Assembly (NCBI RefSeq): GCF_036669915.1
Contig: NC_089313.1
Coordinates: forward strand, 16,321,075-16,385,074
Direction: 5' to 3'
DNA: 64,000 nucleotides
Source of the DNA: Pocillopora verrucosa
Taxonomy: Eukaryota > Cnidaria > Anthozoa > Scleractinia > Pocilloporidae
The notes beneath the pieces are model-generated. The model saw nothing but the letters and a program-made list of their open reading frames with translations, searched no databases and was not told where the DNA came from. Position numbers and translations under genes: made by a program. Positions 1 through 11,462 of this stretch are shown here, in pieces (the stretch's first letter is position 1; each line of letters opens with the position of its first letter).

Positions 1-43
1 CTGAGGTTAGCAACCCATAATATTCTTTTAATAAATTGTTGCT

Positions 44-319
44 ATGGTGAGCAAGTTGCGAGCTACAGAATGGCTTCCCCCTGCGGTCTCATGTAAAGCC
101 TGTAAACAAAATTTCAGCACGTCTGAAATAGCCATCTTAATGGAAAAAGTAGAGGAAAACCTTTCTATTATACAAAGTAAACTTATGAACAGCGTCACAA
201 ACCAAAAAAAAAATGAAATATGGTGTAAAATTGCGGATGCTGTCAACGCTGTAGGGGTTGCTCGGAGGATGACCACTGAGGTCAGAGAAAAATGGAAAAA
301 TTTACATGCACAAGCCTAG
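44..319 (+). CDS. Harbinger-associated Myb/SANT-like DNA-binding protein (N-terminal part)
   Basis: A 91-codon open frame starting at ATG 44. Residues about 23-88 match the pattern of the Myb/SANT-like domain found in the second gene of Harbinger elements: an F-[ST]-x-x-E start, a K-x-x-x-W-x-K-I-A-x-x-x-N-A core, and a final R-x-K-W-K-N-L. In such elements this protein helps the transposase reach the nucleus and bind the terminal repeats. The frame stops right after the domain at 317-319, so the usual longer C-terminal part is absent or in a further exon. A run of G at 339-351 follows. Probably an inactive remnant or a short version. Confidence 0.7.
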   Translation: MVSKLRATEWLPPAVSCKACKQNFSTSEIAILMEKVEENLSIIQSKLMNSVTNQKKNEIWCKIADAVNAVGVARRMTTEVREKWKNLHAQA

Positions 320-670
320 AAATATTTCCATCAGCATTGGGGGGGGGGGGGAAATACAGTACATTATTGCACATTGCCTTGGTCAATATTCTACAGTAGC
401 ATATTAGTACAATATCAAATACACAATACCAGTGAAGTAAAAATATAAAAATTAAGAATCCACAATTTATTTGAATTATTTGATTTACTTACACCAAATT
501 GCATTTGTAATTATGTTACAGAGTAAATTTTTTAAAGACAACAAAATGGGCAAGTGCAATTTGGAGTCTTTGAAAAAAAATATTTTAAACAAACTTACAA
601 CTCATCACCTATTAATAATTTACATAACAAAAGATCACAGAAAGTCAAGACAGCACACATGTTAAAAGTG

Positions 671-1700
671 TCAACCAATAAATGTTTGACAGATGTGGTC
701 CCTTATTGACAGACCCTGTTGAGGTCCATGGTAGGGATCCACATCTGCCAGCTCTTCTACCTTTTTAACCTCCATAGGCTCGTATAACAGCAAAGCAATG
801 TTGTGCAACACTGCACAAGCACCCACAATCATGTAAACCTTTTCAGGTGCCATTCTAATTTCTGCATGCAACACATGAAATCACCTTTTCCATCAGCCAA
901 ACGTTTGCTCTATCACCTCTCTCGTTTTTGTGTGTGCACTATTGTGGGCTTCTTAGGATGGAGTTTTTGTTGCGAATGGTGTCATTAGGGATGGACTGCA
1001 GGCATACCCACTGTCTCTGAGAAGAACGCCATCATTTAGGGAGCGATGGTTATTTTGCAAATAACTGCAAATGTTACTTGTCCAAAAGATGTGGCTATCG
1101 TGAATACTTCCTGGCCAGTGGGCAACAACATTGGTAAACATGCCTTCAAATCAAATAATATTTTTGTTGAGGTTAAAGCTCGGTCCTCCTTTTGATTTGT
1201 GTATGAATTTTATCTTACATGTCTACATTTTTATTTTCTTTGGGAAGTCTTGCTATAGCCAAAAGTTTACTCACCTTCATGGTTGCAGACAGCTTGTACA
1301 TTGATTGAATGAAAACCTTTTCTGTTTACATAGTTGTTTTCATTCATTCACTCTGTAGGTGCTTGTAATCTCACATGAGTTCTGTCCACACATCCAACAA
1401 TCCTCCACGAATATAAAATTTGTTTTTAATTTTTGCACATTCGTCATGTGTCAAAGGCCACTTGATAAAGCAGGGCTGTTTTGCCGCTAGAGCTCCAGAT
1501 GCATCCGTAATGGCATGGGAAACAGTGGACTTATCCACACCGAAGGTGTTGCCTACAACTTGAAGGAAACCTCCACTTGCATAAAACTGGAGGGCAATTA
1601 AAACTTGGTGGAGTGGTGATAATGTGCACGCAGCTCTTCGTCTGTGAAATCGTTGATTTTGAACTGAGTGCTGGTTCTGAAAAACAACAAGTTCGCCATT
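671..1700 (-). pseudogene. Harbinger (HARBI1-like) DDE transposase, broken
   Basis: Reading the minus strand from about 1700 down, pieces of one HARBI1-like protein appear in order. About 1660-1430 encodes the N-terminal helix-turn-helix region (LSPLHQVLIALQFYASGGF, then a segment containing VDKSTVSHAI). 1141-953 encodes the catalytic core, with PGSIHDSHIF (second acidic residue) and LLRDSGYACSPSLMTPF. 874-671 encodes the C-terminus, with MAPEKVYMIVGACAVLHNI. The pieces lie in different frames, with stops and shifts near 1400-1150 and 950-880; some breaks could be introns, but the shift near 950 cuts the region where the third catalytic acid and its flanking H/R motif would be expected. Such enzymes cut and paste Harbinger elements at TWA targets. 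No intact frame is visible. Confidence 0.75.
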
Positions 1701-1734
1701 TTTATTCTTTATTTAACCAGAGGTTAGCTATTTA

Positions 1735-1888
1735 ACCCTACTCACACAGTGGGTTAAATTTAACCCGCTGTTTAACCTGAGGTTAGTGTTAACCTTCGAA
1801 CAACTTGACTAAAATTTTACCCCAAGGTTAGGCTGACTTAACCCTGGGTTAAGACTTAACCCTCTTTTGCACAACCGGCCCCTGAAAT
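1735..1888. repeat. Right terminal repeat region of the Harbinger element
   Basis: Direct and inverted GGTTAA/TTAACC blocks spaced over about 150 bases, ending in CTCTTTTGCACAACCGGCCC. The repeated hexamers probably serve as transposase or Myb-protein binding sites. The matching left terminus is outside the window, so the target duplication cannot be read. Confidence 0.6.
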
Positions 1889-2120
1889 GGAGAAAAACAA
1901 GAAATGTAATCAAATTACTCTTCTGATGAGATAATGAAGAATTTTTCTACTTTGGTTTTAGTTTTGGAGACTGGTAACTAATTTTATGTTTTTTGGAACA
2001 ATTGGATTCAATTTCTTCTTCAACATGATTTTCACGTATCCTTCTCTTTAATTTTTAAGTTTGCAAAGTTACTGCTTAAATGGTTGACTTAAGTGCTTAT
2101 GAAGTGATACTATGGATATT

Positions 2121-2285
2121 GACCCTTTATACCCTAAGATCGCTAATTGTATTCTCCATACTTTTCTCTGTACATTTCCTTTGTTAGCAATAAGGAGAAT
2201 TTCAATCATATGCCTCTCCACCTAGTGATCATTCCCTTTACTGTCATGACCATAATTTTTCATTCAGGGGTGATATTGTAAGATC
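2121..2285. repeat. Short repeat family B, partial copy
   Basis: Starts GACCCTTTATACCCTAAGAT and contains ATTCTCCATACTTTTCTCTG and CAGGGGTGATATTGTAAG; the end is lost. Confidence 0.7.
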
Positions 2286-2364
2286 ATACGTACTCTTATG
2301 GTTTTCATGATTAAAAATGTTTTGCCATGATTATGGAAAATGAAAATTCCTTGACGCTTGAAAG

Positions 2365-4477
2365 CTACCGCTACTGTAGGATGTTAGAGGAAGGGTCATT
2401 CCGAGGACGAACAGCGGATTTTGTTTTCATGTTTATATTTGGTGGAGCTATAATGACTGTATCCTTTATGAATCATACATCAAATGCGTGGAACATTGCT
2501 CAGAAAAGAGTTATAGTCACTGATAATGTGAGTGATAACTTGAACATGTTTGACTGAATAGTTAAATGTCATTAAATGTTTGTAACAGAAAATTTCATAC
2601 TAGAGATTTTTCTTTCAGTTAAAATTTCCTTGACACCTTGTCATCAGGTGATTGCTTTGTTTGTTAATTTAGTTTTTCTGGGCCAGGCTTTCACCATTAT
2701 GTTAGTGTACATCTGGAGCAGGAGAAACCCCTTAATACGAATGAACTTTTTTGGTCTTCTTACTTTTAAGGCACCCTATTTACCATGGGTGCTGTTTGGG
2801 TTTTCCCTCATGTTGGGAAATTCTGTCATGGTGGACCTTATAGGTAATTTCACTCAGATTTGCCTCATCTTTCCTACAAGAAATTTTATCATGTTGTGCT
2901 AGTTAAGTTTTAAATATGTAAACCCTTTAACTCCCAAGATATGATGTTAAATGCTCTTCTCTTGCTGATGCACTTAGTAAATTGGTTACAAGAATTTGTT
3001 GTTAGATCATGATGACAGCTTCTACCTGATAAGTTTGAATATTCTCATCACCTGTTTGCTGGATAATGCATGGATATTATAGGGAGAAGTTACATGTTAA
3101 TCACACCTGGGAGTTAAAGGGTTAAGAGAGCTTGTATTTATAAAGAAATCCTTGTCAAAGTGGTCAATAGGAAAATCACTGGTGTTTTGTGATATTTCCT
3201 TATTTTTTCAGTCAGTTTCAGTTAATATTAAGTTACCTGGGACTGTTAGAAAGTAGCTAAATTGATTAAGATTGTACGCCAAACTTTGTTTGTTGCCCAT
3301 GCGACAACCTACTAGTAGTAAATACTGTATATTATTGCTGTTTTCTTATTTAGAGAGACCTGAAGGCTCTCATTAAATTTTAGCCTGATGTTGGAAATTA
3401 TAAAATTTCTGGCTTCCTTCTCCCCATTTGAGTGAGAGTCCCAAACACTAATTGTTTAGCTGATATTTTCGGGATTAAATAAAGTTTTAACTGACAAATT
3501 TCACAAATCTTTGCAGGTATTGCTGTAGGTCATGTGTATTATTTCTTGGAGGATGTGTTTCCAGAGCAGCCAGGAGGATTTAGGATACTCAGGACTCCAG
3601 GAATCCTGTATGAAATATATTCTGAAACACCCTTTGCATAATTTTGATTAATCACTTATCATCGAGTGTAGAGAAAAAAGAAAACAACGGATTTCTGAAC
3701 GTCTCTGGTGCAAGCCTGAGTTTTTTAACCTACAGTCTTCTTTTGGGGCCTTATTTGCCAAACTCTTTGCTTAATCTACTGGTCTTTCTTTACCCTTTCA
3801 CACCCAAGATCTCCAAGTGAATTCTCCTTACTGTCTGCCTTACATTTCTTTTAACTTGAGCTCTGAGAAATTTGTTTAAGATCCAACAGGGTTCTTTGGC
3901 TGATGTAATTCTTTCTTTTAATTACCCTTCCATTCGATAACATGTTGATATTGTAAGGAGAATTCAGAGAAGTGCTCGCTCCTGGATGTGAAAGGGTTGA
4001 TACTCTCCATTTCCTTTGCTCTAACCCCATTTGGAACATGTTGGTTGGATAAGCAAAGTTAATATGACTCTAAAACTTCATGTATGGATCTAAGATAATT
4101 GAAACTACAAGAAAAGTACAATTATTAAGTCAAAAGGAGAAGTGAGGTCTTTAAAATATCCTTGAGAAAAATTCAGATATGTCTAGGAATATAAATAAGA
4201 TGAAAGTTATATCTAACAAAGTTTTTTCTAAGCACAGGAAAGTGAAATCAGAACTGGGGCTGGGGTTTTGAATCCTCTCAGAGGAATGGGATCTTTTGTT
4301 GTTCCATACCTTTCATTAACATCAGTTCTCTGTGTCTGAATTGTATGTAGGAAAGCCATTTTTGATGCCCCCCCTGAGGATCCCAACTACCAACCCCTCC
4401 CAGAGGAAGACAGGCCTGGGGGATTCAACTGGGGTGAGGGACAGCGAGTGGGTGCTGCTGCTGAGCAAGAGGAGTGA
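2365..4477 (+). CDS. DERL2: Derlin-2/3-like ER-associated degradation factor, C-terminal exons (5' exons upstream of window)
   Basis: Derlins are rhomboid pseudoproteases of the ER membrane that help move misfolded proteins to the cytosol for degradation with p97/VCP. Four exons close in phase: 2365-2458, 2648-2843, 3517-3607, 4351-4477 (stop TGA), giving the last 168 residues. The translation follows Derlin-2 closely: [20 protein letters not shown], a transmembrane stretch with [14 protein letters not shown], the SRRNP-x-x-RMNFFGL loop, and VFPEQPGG. The tail contains [11 protein letters not shown], the SHP box that binds p97. The N-terminal ~70 residues and start codon lie upstream, beyond the Harbinger insertion. 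The first intron seen (2459-2647) has U12-type signals. The length of the visible part fits the family. Assignment to Derlin-2 rather than Derlin-3 rests only on similarity from memory. Confidence 0.93.
2459..2647 (+). other. U12-type (GT-AG) intron in the Derlin gene
   Basis: The intron begins GTATCCTTTA, the U12-type 5' splice site consensus, and has TTCCTTGAC at 2626-2634, a perfect fit to the U12 branch-site consensus. The likely branch A (2633) is 14 bases from the AG end, within the short distance U12 introns require. Splicing joins ATG ACT to GTG ATT in phase 0 and keeps the Derlin alignment. Confidence 0.85.
2921..3125. repeat. Short palindromic repeat family A, copy
   Basis: Starts AACCCTTTAACTCCC and ends GGGAGTTAAAGGGTTAA: the ends are inverted repeats of each other. 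Lies in a Derlin intron. Confidence 0.75.
3791..4000. repeat. Family A copy
   Basis: Starts TACCCTTTCACACCCAAGAT and ends GGATGTGAAAGGGTTGA; contains TGATATTGTAAGGAGAATTC. In the last visible Derlin intron. Confidence 0.7.
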
Positions 4478-4490
4478 TTATAGCAATGAA

Positions 4491-4950
4491 AACAGGACAT
4501 TTTGCACAAAAGACTTTTCACACAAGTCTTTTAGCACAAGTTTTGGACCGTTCACACAATTCTTAGTGGTCATTTTGCACAATAACTATAAGTGAGAAAC
4601 ATCAATTTAAAAGATATACTAATTGATACTGATAAGACATTTTACCTTCACTTGTCACCTTCAAGGAAAAGTTATAGAAGTAGTCATTCAAATAGGGAGT
4701 TCTTTACATTTTCATAGAGAGAAATTCGTAATTCTCCTTTCTTCAAGTAAGAGTAGTAATCGTGTTTACAAGCATTTCGATCCTGTGGAAGTCTTGGTGA
4801 AATGTCTTATCAGTATCAATCAATATTCCTTTTATATTGATGTTTCTTGCTTATAATTATTGTGTGAAATGACCACTAAGAATTGTGTGAACGGTCCAAA
4901 ACTTGTGCTAAAAGACTTGTGTGAAAAGTCTTTTGTGTGAAATGTCTGGT
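4491..4950. mobile_element. MITE-like palindromic element with ~160-base inverted arms
   Basis: The left arm (about 4491-4655) and right arm (about 4790-4950) are near-perfect reverse complements: both contain AAGACTTTTCACACAAGTCT, then AGCACAAGTTTTGGACCG, and further in TTGATACTGATAAGACATTT. The centre (about 4656-4789) is unrelated. No coding capacity. It starts 14 bases after the Derlin stop codon. Confidence 0.8.
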
Positions 4951-5026
4951 TACCAAGCAGGATAACTTTTAAATGTGTCACATTTCCTCATCATTAACAT
5001 GACTAATATATTCTTCAAACTCATGT

Positions 5027-5032
5027 AATAAA
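5027..5032 (+). terminator. Candidate poly(A) signal of the Derlin gene
   Basis: AATAAA about 550 bases after the stop codon, beyond the MITE at 4491-4950. If used, the MITE is part of the 3' UTR. Confidence 0.35.
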
Positions 5033-5243
5033 TGTCTATGCTTTTTAGGTTTACTGAAAATCAACCTAGTGACAATTTCGATCTCCTAATAGATTCTCAG
5101 AAGGTCACCTACTATTTCTATAGGAGTAACAAAGATGTATGAAAGCAATTTATATGTTGAAAATACTTTTACTGAGACTAATTAAAAGTGATTTTAAAAT
5201 TAATAGTAAAATGGTTGACTGTAGGGCCTACTTCTAGTGAAAT

Positions 5244-5425
5244 TAACTTGGCATAGTTTTTTCTCCAGGATAAATGAAGATGTGGACAAAACAAAATCAA
5301 AGCAAGCTAATGAATATGTTTTCGTACTGTGCATTTAACTTGGCATAGTTTTTTCTCCAGGATAAATGGAGATGTGAACAAAATAAAATCAAAGAGAGCT
5401 TATGAAGATTTTTTCTTACTAATGT
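5244..5425. repeat. 91-base tandem duplication
   Basis: Two adjacent units start TTAACTTGGCATAGTTTTTT (5244 and about 5335) and share TCTCCAGGATAAATG, GAAGATGTG/GAGATGTG and AAATCAAAG. They differ at scattered positions, so the duplication is not very recent. Confidence 0.8.
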
Positions 5426-6936
5426 CTTCGTAAGTCTTACTAAAGTCCTCTGAACAGGCAAGGGCCAATTCGACAAAAAAAACAAAACAACGCCTCAGCA
5501 AATGTTTTACTATAATGTGTCAGAAAAAAGTAAATTCTTACAAAGCAAAAAAATAATAATTACTACACAGACAAACTACCTAGAAGCCACTGCAAAACAA
5601 AATTAAAGAAAGTGATGACAATAAAGCTGCTTACTAAATGCTGAGGATACCTATGGGTGGTGGTTGGGAAAACCAAGAAAAGGAAAAATCTACTTCTACA
5701 AACACTGATTACGGATAGGCACAAAAAACACTGGTTAAAATAAAGGGGTGAGACAACAAGCTATATAACTAAATTTACATACAGCACATAACAAAAAAGC
5801 GTAATTAACAAAATACCGAAGAGCAAAAAAAAGTACATGATAACAAGTGACAAAAATGAATACAAAAGGGATAAATTTGCTCCAACATGGTTCTTGTTTT
5901 TGTTTTGGCCAAATAGATGTGATAAGTTATATGTGGACCTTGAGTTCAAATAGAGGGTCAAAACTTAGTCCTTGTCTTGCAAGATAGACCTAACATTTGA
6001 TTGAAGTAACAGTATTTAATCTTCTAAACTGATTGATGTTGTAATTATATTGCCTTTTGTTTATCTCACTAATATTAATATTGGAAATAATAAAATTACC
6101 AGTAAGAAATGGCACATTTATTCCTTTTGCTAGTCTTGTTTATGCTTGATTCTAATTGATGCTTAAATTTTCCAAACATTTCAGGAAAACATTTTGTTAG
6201 AAATTCACCTGTGAACCATAATAATGAATATAAACCCTAAAAAGTTCATTAAAAGTTGAATTTTGTACAAAAAACCTCTTAAAAGGCACTGAGTATCCTT
6301 TTCATGGAAACGCACATTTGTAGACAGTTATTTATTTTATAGACTATTTATCAAAATTTTTTCGCAATTTCTATAGTTTAAGATTACCATAATTGATCAT
6401 GTCAAATTTTCTGCATGTGCTAGGGAAGGTCTGTCAGCTAGCATAAATGTTGTTTCCTTTTTTTCAGTACACAGTATTTTGCTTTGGGTCAGATAAGTGT
6501 TACCAATTAAATGTTTATTAATTTTGGTCATCATTAGAGACTGTAACATACTTTCTATTAGTTCTTCAATTGAGGAAGATATGGCTTCTCTTCTTTCCAC
6601 AGAAATTTTATTATATGTTACTTGGGGAGAGGAGTTTCCGTTTATTAATTTTATTGTTGTAAGAAAAAGGGCAGGGAGATAGAGGGAATGATAGTTGTTA
6701 AGAAGATTTAAAATAAAATTGATTTAATAACCTTGCAATGTACTGCAGTGTTGGCATTGGATTCTTTTAAATTTTGTAAAAATTTTAAAATTGTTGAACT
6801 CTGTAATAGCAATCAACCTGTGCATTCTCCACACATCAATACATTTCTCAAACTGGAAGAGACATTAAACAAACCTGTCAATGAGTAAGAATTCAACTGA
6901 GTTAGATGGAACTTCTCCTACTCTGTAAGTAATTAT

Positions 6937-7146
6937 ACCCTTTCACTACTACAAGTGACCAAGACAGAATTTCTCCTTACAATATCAATACAATATAAAG
7001 CAGGTAGGTGTTGAGAATAGAGAAGAATATCAATTATGGGATTATTAGTGGATTCCAATACCTAGTTCTCTGAACTAGCTTCTTAAGAATTGTATGGTAG
7101 ATAGTAAGGAGAATTACTAATTAGATCTTGGGAGTGAAAGGGTTAA
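6937..7146. repeat. Family A copy
   Basis: Starts ACCCTTTCACTACTACAAGT, has TTTCTCCTTACAATATCAAT, and ends GGGAGTGAAAGGGTTAA. Confidence 0.8.
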
Positions 7147-7318
7147 GAAGAAGTGTTTTGCACCTAGAGAGGAGAGTTAATAAATGAGTTGATCATGATA
7201 GTAAAGGGGGGGGTTCAAAACAAGTGCTAGGAAATTTGCTGAAAAATCTCCCTGCCTTGTCACTTGTAAGGAAAGGCTGGAAAAGAGACACCTGGCTTGA
7301 TTAAGAAAGCTTCCAGTT

Positions 7319-7617
7319 AACCCCTTACATCTTAACATCAGTATGCATATTCTCCATACTGTTATCTTCACAATTCTTAGGTGCTGACAAGGAGAATTAA
7401 ACAGTCAAGAACTTCTCTGGTTGGTGATCATTTCCTTTATTCTTGTGACCATAATGTTAGGTTACAGAGTGAAAATGTAAGAGAAATTTAGATGTTAGTC
7501 TAGTAAGAGTGACTAGCATCTAAATTCTTCTTACAATATCATCCCTGAATGTTAGGAAATGTAAAGAGAAAAGAATGGAGAATATGCATTCTGATGTTAG
7601 GGTGTAAAGGTTTTAAG
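7319..7617. repeat. Two family B copies joined head to head
   Basis: The first starts TAACCCCTTACATCTTAACA and runs to about 7515; the second is an inverted, shortened copy ending TGATGTTAGGGTGTAAAGGT. Together they make a large palindrome. Confidence 0.75.
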
Positions 7618-7883
7618 GTTATCTGGGAGAATCATTTTGGAGTCAACATTGCAACTAGTTGAGGTGGTGGTTCAAAGATTATTACCCATCCCATCTTGCC
7701 TAAGACCTTTCCTTTTTTTCCTGAAGGGTAGGGTAACCCTTGGTAGTTTATCTTTTCACTTCAAACCTTCAGTATACCTATCCCAGATAAATGATCAAAG
7801 TAAAGTTATGACCTCAATAGGTCTCACCTTACTATAAAAATAGTTAAAGCATGTGGATGAGATGCATTTAGAAGCTACAAACC

Positions 7884-7889
7884 TTTATT
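7884..7889 (-). terminator. Candidate poly(A) signal of VPS29
   Basis: AATAAA on the minus strand about 435 bases after the VPS29 stop codon, with no earlier strong signal noticed. Confidence 0.45.
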
Positions 7890-8323
7890 TGAAAGATTTA
7901 CAAAATGTATACAACAGTACACCTAATCAAGCGGGGTCTTGCCTGCACAATAGAAGTGCAGACTAAAGTGAAATTCAGTTTGTTTAGAAACTGCCACTTT
8001 AAACCCTTTTCCACAAGAAGAACAAGTCACATGCCTCTTTTTATTCAAACAGTTCCCAACAAATCAAACTGATAATATAGACTAAGATAATGTTGCTTTC
8101 TTTCAGTTCAGTAAAAGCAACTCATTTGTGAGTAATCATAGCTACTGTGTCTCCTCTTGTACTGTTCCTATTCCTTTTTTTACATTCTTTACAGTTACAA
8201 GTCAAACATTTTCAAGTTTTCTTTTTGTAAACGTCTTTTTACACTCAGAATGATACCTAATATACAATATTAGCATCTGGGATTAAAAAAAAACTGACTA
8301 CAAACGATGATGAACCCATTTCA

Positions 8324-11300
8324 TTACACTGGTTTCTTGTACTCAATCCTCTCCACCTTCACATCATCCTGAATGAGCTGGTACACATATGTTACAATAG
8401 TACCTCCTTGAATGTCCATCAACACAAATGATGGTACAGTGTCACTGCAGTAGAGGAAAAAAATTGTTTTGATACAAAATCACCATGGGTAGCCACCACT
8501 GTATTCATAGAGCACAGCACTGTTATTTTTTTGTGTTTACAGAAAATGGAAGAGAAGCGCAAGTTGAGTGCAAGGAAAGCTCTAAGGGTGCTCAAAAGAT
8601 GCTCTTTAAAGAAAGAATTGTTTAAATTTCACTCAATTTTCATAGATTTACCTTATTTCTTTATTATTTTTCATAAATTCCTTTCTAAAGAGGGGCTCCA
8701 AGCTTAACCTTTTGCAAATTGCCACTTCGTGACTTGCAAAAAATAAAATATTATTCACAAGAAAAAAGAGTAGTCTAAAAGAAATAGATACAAGTCATAT
8801 TCTTTTATGTATATGTTTACAAAACTACTGCATGGCCATTAAGTACAGATCACCAAATAAAAAAATTTGCTGCAAATTTAGTGGCTAAAAATACTTGTTT
8901 TTCTTTATGACAATTAATCGAAATGATCGTAGCTTGGAGATACCAGATGTATATTTTACTTTTATTTCTACCTTTGTAGTGGATGATATGCTCCAGTGGC
9001 TGAACCAGGATTGATATAAAACCTTCCCTCATGTTCATATGCAGCAAACTTGTGTGAGTGGCCATAAATAAGTATGTCGACATCGAGCTGCCGCTGAAGC
9101 TGTTAAAGACAAAAACAAAACTATTATCATAACAACACTCCATACAACTATTACACATTAAACAATACTTGACAAATTCATCAGCTGTATCTTGATATAC
9201 CTCTAACTCTCCAATTGATTTCTATCATGATGATAGATAAAGCAGCTAAAAAGGAGATTTACTGATTAGATCTTTATTTAATATTAGTGTTACATCACTC
9301 ACCATTGCAAGGGACTCAGGGTCCCCCCATGGAACGATCTGATGACCATGACATACTCCTATCCTAAACTGTCCCACATTCACTACCTTCTGCTCAGGAT
9401 AAGATAAATTCTGAAAAGAAAAATGTGTCCTTGTCAATCTGTGGATTCTATAAACTCAGAAACACCACTTGAAATATTAAATTCAATACATTTCTGTATG
9501 AAAAATCACTCACTTCTGATTAGCAATCTATGAATACTCTAATCTAAAATTCCTAAACAACTTTCTCATGTTGTTGTTCTGATATTATCCACCCATTTTT
9601 TTCCCCTCTTTTCAACCCTTTTACTGCTAAGATCTCATTGGTAATTCTCTTTACTATTTGCCATGCAATTCTTATCACATAAGTTCAAATAATTTGGTAC
9701 TGGATCAACTACTAATCCTCTGATTGACATTTTTCTTTATTCTTGTCACTTGTCCGCTGGATATTGTATTGATATAGTGAGGAGAAATTTTATCTTGGTC
9801 ACTGATGGGAGTTAAAAAGGGTTAAGACTAATAACTAAGTGGTTAAGTATGAGATTTGCACACAGTAATAACTGAATTTAATAGCCAGCATTTTCACCAT
9901 TTCCATCACACTAGAATTAAAGATTGACATCTTGCGACAAAGAAACAGAGGACTTTGTGAAACTCAATAACATATAACCTTTTAAAAGCTGTCAAAAAGT
10001 GAAGAGCTTGAATTCCAATTTGCAGTTAAATTATCACACAAACATTACATCACATTACCACAGGAAAAGAGGAAAATTGGTTTTCAAACTACCTCATCAA
10101 AATCCCCTCTGACAACATGGACATCACTGGCCAGTGTTTTGAGATAGTCATATGAATCTTTTGCACAGAGATTTCCAGTGCATAAGATGTGCTGTATTTT
10201 TCCAGGTACCTGAGAAATAAAAAGACAAAACCAAATGAAATTATAACCCTTTAACTCTCAAATTCTACAAGAAATTCTACCCTCCAATTTTTACACCCTG
10301 GTATATTCCTTTCCAAATTAGTTAAAGAATTTGTTCTTACTTCAAGATGTCACTCTCCAGCAAACAAGTTTGTTTTATCTCATCAACTTTATGCTGGATG
10401 ATGTACTTTCATTAGGAGGGCAATTTCTAAACCCTTTACACCCTGGCATCAATATACATATTCTTCATACAGTTCTCCATATATTTCTCATAGTGCTGAC
10501 ATAGAGAATTGCTGAACAATCAAGTCACTCTTGGGGTGTAAAGATTTAACTAATTATGCTGAGATATAAAGATATGCAAAAAATGCCAGGCAACTTGTAA
10601 TATGCTTGTTAAGTCTATGGTCATTTTCACACAGGGTTTGTGTATTAAATGTATTATTTCTGTTTGCAGAGACTGAATGACTTAGTGCAAGGTAGCAAGG
10701 AAGTAAGAATTTCTACTAACATGATTGACTCACCAACAATTTTTTAAACTTTGCTGGTAAACTGTGTTGCCGATGAGGAATGTGAAGGTCCCCAAGTACA
10801 AGAACAAGCTACAAGATGTGAAGTAAAGTAAATACAGTAAAAATTTCATTACTAATTGGATTTCTAATAAAAGTAGCTGCTGTACATTCCCTTGCATTTC
10901 CTGTCCATTTCCAAATTCTAACTTTTTTGTGTAAGATGTTATAACACTTTTCTGTAAGATTACCTCAATCAGGTTTTAAAAAAGTATAGTCTGTTTATTG
11001 TTATAGTGTAACTTCTAGCCATTCGTATACGCTACCGTGAGAAGTTAAGACCAAAATTTCAAGGAATCAAGCACCCCGGGTTCCCGATCCCATCATCTAC
11101 TCCTCTGTTCCGTATCCCACGGGTATTAAATGCACCCCTGATATTATGATACTAGTATTGCCTTTTGTACCCAACCAAGAAATAAAATATTTTCGGTCAG
11201 CCTTTTCTATCATGCCATATTGTGTCGGAAAAAGAAACAACCTTGCAGGGTAAAACTGAAAATCTGGGCAAAGGGTTGATCTGACATGTGACCGAGTATT

Positions 11301-11462
11301 ACATGTTGCTACACTCGAAACTAAAAGCTCCATAAAAGGTGAACTAGCCACAAAACACCATTGGATAATTTTGATCAAAGGTAAAGGCTTTCTTATCATC
11401 TCTAAAATGACGAATGTGGAATATAATTAAGCTAAAATTTCTCATTACAAACGACTTACCAT
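8324..11462 (-). CDS. VPS29: VPS29, retromer/Commander subunit
   Basis: VPS29 is the small subunit of retromer (with VPS35 and VPS26) and of retriever/Commander, recycling cargo from endosomes. It has a metallophosphoesterase fold used as a scaffold. Six minus-strand exons close in phase: 11460-11462 (only the ATG), 10734-10808, 10093-10209, 9303-9410, 8972-9099, 8324-8444 (stop TAA), giving 183 residues against 182 in human. The protein shows [25 protein letters not shown], the GDFDEN metal-site motif, [28 protein letters not shown] and the C-terminal [10 protein letters not shown] first coding exon holding just the start codon matches the human gene layout. It is divergently paired with SUDS3, ATG to ATG 318 bases apart. 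Confidence 0.96.
9613..9826. repeat. Family A copy
   Basis: Starts CAACCCTTTTACTGCTAAGA and ends GGGAGTTAAAAAGGGTTAAG. In a VPS29 intron. Confidence 0.75.
10244..10550. repeat. Composite of a family A and a partial family B copy
   Basis: An A-like part (10244-10432, starting AACCCTTTAACTCTC) abuts a B-like part starting AAACCCTTTACACCCTGGCA and ending in TTGGGGTGTAAAGATTTAAC. In a VPS29 intron. Confidence 0.65.

Larger units (their letters stand above)
1..1888. mobile_element. PIF/Harbinger DNA transposon, decayed, left end outside the window
   Basis: The element carries the two genes typical of the PIF/Harbinger superfamily in opposite orientation: a Myb/SANT-like protein on the plus strand (44-319) and a DDE transposase on the minus strand (about 671-1700). 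The right end, about 1735-1888, is rich in alternating TTAACC/GGTTAA blocks and ends in a TTTTGCACAACCGGCCCCTG stretch, as Harbinger termini often do. The first 16 bases (CTGAGGTTAGCAACCC) resemble the inner part of this right end (CTGAGGTTAG at about 1778), so the left terminus lies just upstream of the window. It sits in an intron of the Derlin gene. Frame breaks show it is no longer autonomous. Superfamily call is confident; exact borders are not. Confidence 0.85.
4951..8323. other. Intergenic stretch between Derlin and VPS29, repeats only
   Basis: No exon with conserved protein similarity was found on either strand. It holds a 91-base tandem duplication (5244-5425), MITE family A at 6937-7146 and a fused family B pair at 7319-7617. 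The part from about 7880 to 8323 is probably the VPS29 3' UTR. Confidence 0.6.
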
